This document shows, in pieces, positions 7,447-11,174 of a DNA stretch of 11,174 nucleotides. Origin of the DNA: Tannerella sp. (GTDB lineage Bacteria; Bacteroidota; Bacteroidia; Bacteroidales; Tannerellaceae); assembly GCA_031275525.1 (NCBI GenBank), contig JAISOP010000089.1, positions 1 through 11,174 on the forward strand. The letters are read 5' to 3'. The translations under genes and the position numbers were made by a program. Numbering within the stretch: position 1 is the first letter of the stretch; every line of letters begins with the position of its first letter. The notes beneath the pieces were generated by a model that saw only the letters and a program-made list of their open reading frames with translations, did no database searches and had not been told where the DNA came from.

Positions 7447-7455
7447 GCGCTAACT
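7442..7455. promoter_or_regulatory. 14-bp perfect palindrome, candidate operator
   Basis: AGTTAGCGCTAACT reads the same on both strands. It overlaps the -7 element of the chimeric gene and the stop codon of the NlpC/P60 gene. The central CG with TTAG/CTAA arms resembles LacI-family operators, which often lie over promoters of sugar or hydrolase genes. No regulator is encoded in the window. The arms touch, so an RNA hairpin is unlikely. Confidence 0.45.
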
Positions 7456-7998
7456 ATCTTTTTTCACCCTGCCTCCGGTTAGCCACGCGCGCACGTAATA
7501 GGCTTCCGAAAGATGGCTTACTTTTACGCCCAGGGAAGAGGCGGCGTGTATGAAGCGTCCGTTTTTAAGGTATATCCCGACGTGAGCGGGCGTCTTACGG
7601 GCGCCGGCGCCCGGCGTTTTAAAAAAAACGAGGTCGCCTTCACGCAAATGACCCCGTTTGACGGGCGTGCAGTTTTTGCGCAGCATGTTTGCCGCCGTAC
7701 GCTCCAGCCGTACGCCGTACGCCTGCCGGTATACGGCCGATACGAACCCCGAACAGTCGACGCCTTTCTTCGTCTGCCCCCCGTACCGGTATTTCACGCC
7801 GAGCCAACTGCTACAGCAGTCGTACAACCGGAGGTTATCGGCCGGCGTCAGGCGTACGCCGAACTGCTTCGACAGCCCGGCTATGGTCCGGCGGTCGTAT
7901 TTCGGCGGAAGCTTTTGCGCCGTCCGCCTTGGCGTCGAGCAGGAAGCCATGCTCAATCCCGCAATCAGCACATAGAACAGGTATCTTATTTTTTTCAT
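7450..7998 (-). CDS. NlpC/P60 family lipoprotein (probable cell-wall peptidase)
   Basis: This probably cleaves peptide cross-bridges of peptidoglycan, working from the periplasmic side of a membrane it is tethered to by lipid. Starting from the ATG at 7998, MKKIRYLFYVLIAG is followed by a lipobox ending MASC, placing the lipidated Cys at residue 20. An in-frame TTG at 8019 would add seven residues but overlaps the promoter, so I reject it. The NlpC/P60 domain fills the C-terminal two-thirds. It has the catalytic Cys in VDCSGF (C82), His in AHVGIYL (H139) and a third polar residue in FIHAAS (H151), all in the usual order. A length of 182 residues is normal for a single-domain member. The neighbour downstream has its own promoter, so co-transcription is possible but not required. 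Confidence 0.93.
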   Translation of the reverse strand: MKKIRYLFYVLIAGLSMASCSTPRRTAQKLPPKYDRRTIAGLSKQFGVRLTPADNLRLYDCCSSWLGVKYRYGGQTKKGVDCSGFVSAVYRQAYGVRLERTAANMLRKNCTPVKRGHLREGDLVFFKTPGAGARKTPAHVGIYLKNGRFIHAASSLGVKVSHLSEAYYVRAWLTGGRVKKDS

Positions 7999-8005
7999 CT
8001 GCCGG

Positions 8006-8013
8006 CAAAGATA
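8006..8013 (-). promoter_or_regulatory. -7 promoter element immediately upstream of the NlpC/P60 gene
   Basis: The minus strand reads TATCTTTG, an exact TAnnTTTG match, ending only seven bases before the ATG at 7998. Transcription would start at or within a few bases of the start codon. No clear -33 TTG is seen at the usual spacing. Confidence 0.55.
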
Positions 8014-8037
8014 GCGCAAGTTGCAAGAAAAATAAAA

Positions 8038-8115
8038 TTAAACAGTCAGTCTTTATTCAGTTATTATTTTATTGACGTACAATAAATAATAGCTTAATAA
8101 GGACTGACTGTTTAA
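8038..8115. repeat. 78-bp near-complete palindrome with 14-bp perfect ends
   Basis: Bases 8038-8051 (TTAAACAGTCAGTC) are the exact reverse complement of 8102-8115. The interior also pairs: 8053-8074 with 8080-8100, with a few mismatches and one bulged T, around an ACGTA loop. The whole element therefore folds as one long hairpin. It is AT-rich inside, carries no gene and shows no target-site duplication. Reading minus, it is followed by a T-rich stretch and then by the NlpC/P60 promoter 25 bases on. It could be a MITE-like relic, a terminator or a protein-binding site. Confidence 0.75.
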
Positions 8116-8168
8116 CCTGAGTTTTGGACAAGAAATAGCTCTCGCGAGGAGAAAGACTGACCATCAGC

Positions 8169-8203
8169 AAAAAGCGCCGACCTTCATTCAGGTGGCGCTT
8201 TTT
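8169..8203. terminator. Bidirectional intrinsic terminator
   Basis: AAAAAGCGCC (8169-8178) pairs exactly with GGCGCTTTTT (8194-8203), and an inner ACC/GGT pair shortens the loop. The A/T ends give a U tract in either direction. On the minus strand it would stop transcripts from the InlB-repeat gene or from the structured region before they reach the NlpC/P60 promoter. On the + strand it separates 8038-8168 from the structured region. Confidence 0.8.
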
Positions 8204-8211
8204 AAATCGTA

Positions 8212-8347
8212 TATCAGTATGAACAAGGAATCACAATCCCTTGCCAAGTAAGAAGGACAAACCTTCCACTTGAGCCTCCTCCGCAGGGGAGGAGGATACT
8301 GATACAACCTCTCCATCCAGTCGTAAGACTCGATTGAGAGGATTTTT
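8212..8347 (+). ncRNA. Candidate structured RNA: compact four-way junction plus terminator
   Basis: All listed stems are perfectly complementary. P1 is 8212-8220 with 8296-8304 (9 bp). P2 is 8224-8228 with 8239-8243 (5 bp, 10-base loop). P3 is 8245-8249 with 8268-8272, carrying an inner helix 8252-8256 with 8262-8266. P4 is 8275-8282 with 8288-8295 (8 bp, 5-base loop). The linkers are 3, 1, 2 and 0 bases, a compact junction with P4 stacked on P1, as in the layout of a tRNA cloverleaf. It is not a tRNA: no T-loop motif, 5-base P4 loop, no anticodon-like 7-base loop. A terminator hairpin follows at 8308. I chose the + strand because the U tract after that hairpin fits. The minus strand, ending at the terminator 8203-8169, is also possible. 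No promoter match was found on either side, so expression is unproven. Confidence 0.45.
8308..8347 (+). terminator. Terminator hairpin with GTAA tetraloop
   Basis: Stem 8308-8322 pairs with 8327-8341: CCTCTC with GAGAGG, ATC with GAT and AGTC with GACT, interrupted by two single mismatches. The loop GTAA (8323-8326) is of the stable GNRA class. A run of five T (8343-8347) follows directly, the classic + strand intrinsic terminator arrangement. No + strand gene lies upstream within 2 kb, which implies a non-coding transcript as the client. Confidence 0.65.
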
Positions 8348-8446
8348 ATTACCTAAACAATCTTTTCACCCATATTTTTTTCCCTCTCACCTCTCATGAT
8401 TATGAAATCATTCGTATTAATTTTTGAGAGGCTCGGGGGAAATTTT
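8348..8446. other. Spacer after the structured region, weak inverted repeats only
   Basis: CCTCTCA (8390-8396) pairs with TGAGAGG (8425-8431), enclosing a smaller ATGAT/ATCAT hairpin (8396-8400 with 8407-8411). No U tract follows within the usual distance on the minus strand. It lies just downstream of the InlB-repeat gene stop, so it may shape that mRNA's 3' end. No gene was seen. Confidence 0.35.
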
Positions 8447-9457
8447 TTATCGTGCATAGATTTTTTTTGTCTCGATCTTCCCGTTTTGCAGGGAGATTTG
8501 CACAATGAGAATCCCCTTCGGGAGATCCTCTATCTTTATTTCAGGGGCGTTAAGCTCCGTTTGGCGAGCAACAAGTTGCCCGGAAAAAGAATAAACTTCC
8601 ACAGTTGTCATCGCGACAGCGTTACTTTTTACGATGAGGGACGAACCCTCTGTGCAAATTGTGGTCTCATTTTTCCCGGGTTCTTCGTTAGCGTCGGGGA
8701 GGTTATTCGTCCACTTCGCCTTCAAGGTGATGTTACTGGAAACAACGTCAGTGGAGAAATTCCACTTTGTGCTTCCGTCATACCATCCATCGAAAGTATA
8801 ACCCGTTTTACTCGGTGCTGAAGGCTCGGTTGCCTTTCCCCCTGCATTCACAGTTTGTGAACTTGGAGTTGGGCTTCCCCCGTCAGCGTTGAATGTTACG
8901 GTGTAGGTCGGCGGCGGCGGTGGCGGACTTGCAAACGGTACATGGATAGATAACTCATAGGTTGGATTTTGTGCAAATCCGTCACCTGTTTTTAATGTGA
9001 ACGTCTCGCTTCCACTACCAGACACCGTATAGGATGTCTGGTTTCGTCCAACTTCTTCCCCGCTAGAATTATAGAGGCGGTTGCTTCCGCCTCCCCCAGC
9101 GAAGAAGGGATGTATCCCGCTAATGGTGGCGGAGCCACCACTAACGGTAACGCTAGGGGAGGGGGGGATAAGCCTTATGTAGAAGGATGTCCCTACCCCA
9201 TCAGAGGCTTTTCCTACTTTCCTATAATGATCAGGTTCAGAGACGGTAATTGAGGCATTTTTCCCCAATAACCCGTGATTAGTACTTGTCCAAAAACTAT
9301 ATCCATCCTCATCTCCCTGAACGGAGATGGTAACGGAATTTCCTGCCACGACATCAATGCGGTATCCACTAGCATTAGTGGGATACCCTTCAGCTTTCAC
9401 ATGAAAGCCGGTAATTGTCGCCAGTATGGCGACAAATAATAAGACTCTTTTTTTCAT
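8447..9457 (-). CDS. Secreted InlB (Listeria-Bacteroides) repeat protein with T9SS C-terminal tail
   Basis: The 336-residue protein is probably exported and carried over the outer membrane by type IX secretion. Residues 1-22 form a signal peptide ending VKA/EG. Residues 23-175 are Ser/Thr/Gly-rich and predicted mostly beta; I recognise no family there. A run of six prolines (178-183) then acts as a hinge. Residues 185-249 are one Listeria-Bacteroides (InlB B) repeat, with the signature VTFNADGG, GYTFDGWY and ITLKAKW. Such repeats are usually present in several copies; only one is here. Residues 266-336 match a T9SS type A-like tail: VEVYSFSGQLV (286-296), then LPKGILIVQI, ending in a basic KKIYAR. 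Function is likely surface attachment, by inference. The gene uses TTA codons and is visibly more AT-rich than the large + strand gene. It may be co-transcribed with the two small genes upstream. Confidence 0.88.
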   Translation of the reverse strand: MKKRVLLFVAILATITGFHVKAEGYPTNASGYRIDVVAGNSVTISVQGDEDGYSFWTSTNHGLLGKNASITVSEPDHYRKVGKASDGVGTSFYIRLIPPSPSVTVSGGSATISGIHPFFAGGGGSNRLYNSSGEEVGRNQTSYTVSGSGSETFTLKTGDGFAQNPTYELSIHVPFASPPPPPPTYTVTFNADGGSPTPSSQTVNAGGKATEPSAPSKTGYTFDGWYDGSTKWNFSTDVVSSNITLKAKWTNNLPDANEEPGKNETTICTEGSSLIVKSNAVAMTTVEVYSFSGQLVARQTELNAPEIKIEDLPKGILIVQISLQNGKIETKKIYAR

Positions 9458-9538
9458 AACTCTTTAATTTTTTTATTTTAACACAACAGAGCAAAAAAAA
9501 TAGCAAAACTTCCTTTTATTCAGATTTTTATTAGTTTC

Positions 9539-9730
9539 TCAATAAAAGCGATTCAGCGCGTTTCTCAAATCCCTCAATCGTGCTTGCAGATTGTTATACT
9601 CCGTACGCCATTTTTCCAGCGTTTTAGGCGGCGTATTCGCCGAAGCATAATCTATTCGAGACCGTACATTTTGCAGTTCAGCCTCCACACATCGGATGTT
9701 TCCTTCAATTTCTTGTCTGTTCATAATCAT
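9539..9730 (-). CDS. Small hypothetical protein, predicted coiled coil
   Basis: This is a 63-residue protein with no signal peptide or membrane segment. Most of it is Glu/Arg/Leu-rich with heptad-like spacing (IEGNIRCVEAELQNVRSRI, and LQARLRDLRNALNRFY near the end), suggesting two helices around a short TPP turn at residues 33-35. Two close ATGs (9730 and 9724) are possible starts. It lies 81 bases upstream of the InlB-repeat gene in the same direction. I do not recognise the family. A structural or chaperone-like partner role would be speculation. Confidence 0.55.
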   Translation of the reverse strand: MIMNRQEIEGNIRCVEAELQNVRSRIDYASANTPPKTLEKWRTEYNNLQARLRDLRNALNRFY

Positions 9731-9802
9731 ATCTTTTAGTTGTTTATATTTTTGATTTTAATTCTTTTCTGCTCTGTTACGGCTTTTCGGATTCCGCCTT
9801 TG

Positions 9803-9988
9803 TCAATTCTTTTTTCCATTTTCTCTTCTTTTGTCTGCTTCTTCCCTGATGGATTTGTCGTTGCAATGCTCTGCGCGGCATTCGTTCAGAAAGGCCTGTT
9901 TCATCTCCTCCCAAGTGTCGTATTTGTCATCCCAAACAAGCCCTTTAACAATCAAACCTTTTGTTTCAGCCCAGTAATATTTGTACAT
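9803..9988 (-). CDS. Small hypothetical protein, charged
   Basis: This 61-residue protein starts at an ATG preceded by an in-frame stop at 9992-9994, so the start is well bounded. The N-terminal half is aromatic-rich (YKYYWAE, WDDKYDTWEEM). The C-terminal half is strongly charged and helical, ending in a basic tail. There is no export signal. It sits 72 bases upstream of the coiled-coil gene in the same orientation and shares its AT-rich composition. I do not recognise the family, and it could be the remnant of a longer gene. Confidence 0.45.
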   Translation of the reverse strand: MYKYYWAETKGLIVKGLVWDDKYDTWEEMKQAFLNECRAEHCNDKSIREEADKRRENGKKN

Positions 9989-10022
9989 TATTCACAAGTG
10001 TCTCAACATGCTGATTGACAAC

Positions 10023-10082
10023 AAAAAATCGGGAGGCGCGGCGGCAGAACCCCGCGCCATCCCGTTTGACTGCTGCCGCGCC
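10023..10082 (-). terminator. Intrinsic terminator after the GC-rich hypothetical gene
   Basis: On the minus strand, 10082-10070 pairs with 10047-10035 as a 13-bp stem with one wobble, starting right after the stop codon at 10084. It is followed by six U (plus-strand A run 10023-10028). A competing CGGGA/TCCCG pair (10030-10034 with 10060-10064) would bring the U tract next to a stem. Confidence 0.7.
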
Positions 10083-10083
10083 A

Positions 10084-10749
10084 CTACGGAATAATGGCGC
10101 TCAGAATCTCCGACCAGGGTCCTTTGCGTCCCTGGGTATCTTCCCAGCGGAAGCAAAGGTAAACGGTCTGGCCGCGCAAGCTCAGGTCGAACTCAAGGAA
10201 ATAGGGCGTCCGGGTGGAAAACTCGGAGTGCAGTATCTCCTCTGCCGATTTGGGCGGCGCAGGCAGAATGGCCTTGCGCATCTCACATCCGTGCACCAGG
10301 TGCGGCTTGGCTTTCTTGCCGGTCTGGCTGTCAACCACGTCGATCCGGAGCATCCCCGGTCCGACGGGCGTAACGACCGCTACCGGCCAGGAATGCAGGA
10401 CGGGGGGCTGGGTGTGCGTGGTGTCGTAGTCCTTCAACCCCAGTTCGAGCCGCTGGTCTTCGGTCAGGCGCGGGTTGACCCGCAGCCCCTTGATCAGCAT
10501 ACTCAAAAGCGGCTCATAGGCCTTGCGTGCCGCCTTCTTTTCGGCCGTGATCAGCGGCGTGCGCGTGAGCGGCGGGAGATAGGCGGTGTACTTGGTGTCC
10601 CATAAGTCGGCGGCAGGGTCGAAGAGGTTCGTCATCCACTGCTGGTCCAGCGCCCACTGCGTCACGTTGGCATCCGCCGCCGTGCGCAAACGCTTTTGCG
10701 TGATGTGGAAATCGGCATCCTTTCTTGGAATCATCTTTCGATTGCTCAT
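10084..10749 (-). CDS. Conserved-looking hypothetical protein with fibronectin III-like C-terminus
   Basis: The 221-residue product has no signal peptide or membrane segment, so it is probably cytoplasmic. The N-terminal half is helical and Trp/Lys-rich (WALDQQWM at 32, RKAYEPLLSMLIKGLR at 75-90). The C-terminal part (about 115-221) is predicted beta and ends with VYLCFRWEDTQGRKGPW followed by SEILSAI. This resembles the final strands of a fibronectin III-like fold. I recall similar proteins of unknown function scattered through Bacteroidales genomes, but have not searched. The gene is GC-rich compared with the two small genes downstream of it. No -7 element match was found upstream. It has its own terminator, so it appears to be a single-gene unit. 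Confidence 0.8.
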   Translation of the reverse strand: MSNRKMIPRKDADFHITQKRLRTAADANVTQWALDQQWMTNLFDPAADLWDTKYTAYLPPLTRTPLITAEKKAARKAYEPLLSMLIKGLRVNPRLTEDQRLELGLKDYDTTHTQPPVLHSWPVAVVTPVGPGMLRIDVVDSQTGKKAKPHLVHGCEMRKAILPAPPKSAEEILHSEFSTRTPYFLEFDLSLRGQTVYLCFRWEDTQGRKGPWSEILSAIIP

Positions 10750-10790
10750 TTCACCAATTTTTAAATAAATAATCCGGTTAATACATGCTG

Positions 10791-10829
10791 CGGCAACGCA
10801 ACTTGCGATGCCGTATAAGAGGTTTTTTT
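10791..10829 (+). terminator. Hairpin followed by T7 run
   Basis: CGGCA (10791-10795) pairs with TGCCG (10809-10813) and CGCA (10797-10800) with TGCG (10804-10807), separated by a single A-A mismatch, with a 3-base loop. Seven T follow at 10823-10829. The nine-base gap before the T run is long for an intrinsic terminator, and no + strand gene is upstream. It lies in the leader region of the minus-strand gene starting at 10749. Confidence 0.35.
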
Positions 10830-10941
10830 AAACATGGGGGACACGGAGGATATTTCCCTCCGGAACGCTATGCTTCCTCCGCGGCGCCCTGTGTAACTGT
10901 TTTTCCTGTCCCTTGTCCGGAGAGACATAGAGAAGATACAA

Positions 10942-11161
10942 TGTCCGCGCGTCGCGTACTCGCATCCGCGGGTCGTGTACGCGCGTCCGCGGGCTGTGTC
11001 CGCGCATCCGCGGGCTGTGTCCGCGCATCCGCGGGTCGTGTACTCGCGTCCACGGGTTGTGTCCGCGCGTCCGCGAGTCGTGTCCGCACGTCCGCGAGTC
11101 GTGTCCGCACGTCCGCGGATTGTGTTCGCGCGTCCGCAGGTCGTGTCCGCGCGTCCGCGGG
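10942..11161. repeat. 21-bp GC-rich tandem repeat array
   Basis: Nine full 21-base units run from 10955 to 11143, with a partial copy before (10942-10954) and another after (11144-11161). The core is TGTCCGCGCGTCCGCGGGTCG, shown here once as its consensus in two parts: TGTCCGCGCG then TCCGCGGGTCG. Units differ by a few substitutions, such as GCA for GCG, GAG for GGG and TAC for TCC. Because 21 is a multiple of three, minus-strand frames stay open and read as seven-residue repeats (such as ADARTQP), but I see no sign that they are genes. The array starts about 190 bases upstream of the hypothetical gene at 10749. Confidence 0.9.
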
Positions 11162-11174
11162 AAAACGATGGGCC

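Noticed and set aside
8212..8304. tRNA gene
   Set aside because: The arm order is tRNA-like, but the T-loop sequence, 7-base anticodon loop, D-loop GG and 7-bp acceptor stem are missing.
10868..11174. Minus-strand frame of seven-residue repeats (ADARTQP) open to the window edge
   Set aside because: It is the translation of the 21-bp tandem repeat with a GTG or unseen start. Two frames stay open for the same reason, so it is not supported as a gene from this window alone.

Overview
The window looks like a chromosomal segment from a Bacteroidota genome, most likely order Bacteroidales. Three things point there. Three genes are preceded by exact matches to the Bacteroidota -7 promoter element TAnnTTTG. 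Two proteins end in domains resembling type IX secretion (T9SS) sorting signals. Several short intergenic repeats are of kinds I recall from that group. Genus cannot be fixed from sequence alone; a Tannerellaceae/Porphyromonadaceae-like organism is my guess.

Layout. Bases 1-917 hold no convincing gene but are dense in repeats: a hairpin with crossing inverted repeats, a 15-bp-stem hairpin, a 23-bp tandem hairpin array, two palindromic intergenic repeats, a 7-bp tandem repeat and a promoter. Bases 936-6272 (+) encode a 1778-residue secreted multidomain surface protein: signal peptide, propeller-like region, SdrD-B-like domain, GEVED-like domain, Ig/cadherin-like modules and a T9SS tail. Convergent terminators separate it from a minus-strand block. 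That block holds a 275-aa chimera (6580-7407), which joins the front of a class I glutamine-amidotransferase-like hydrolase to the tail of a GH99/WbsX-like protein, and an NlpC/P60 lipoprotein (7450-7998). Upstream lies a 427-base non-coding region (8020-8446) packed with inverted repeats, including a compact cloverleaf-like fold with its own terminator. Then come a secreted InlB-repeat protein with a T9SS tail (8447-9457), two small hypothetical proteins, a GC-rich hypothetical protein (10084-10749) and a 21-bp tandem repeat running almost to the right edge.

How the genes relate. The two T9SS-tailed proteins and the NlpC/P60 lipoprotein all act at or outside the cell envelope, but nothing in the window shows one shared pathway. 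The strongest novelty candidates are the structured non-coding block at 8038-8347 and the chimeric gene at 6580-7407. No CRISPR array, intact insertion sequence, tRNA or rRNA gene was seen.
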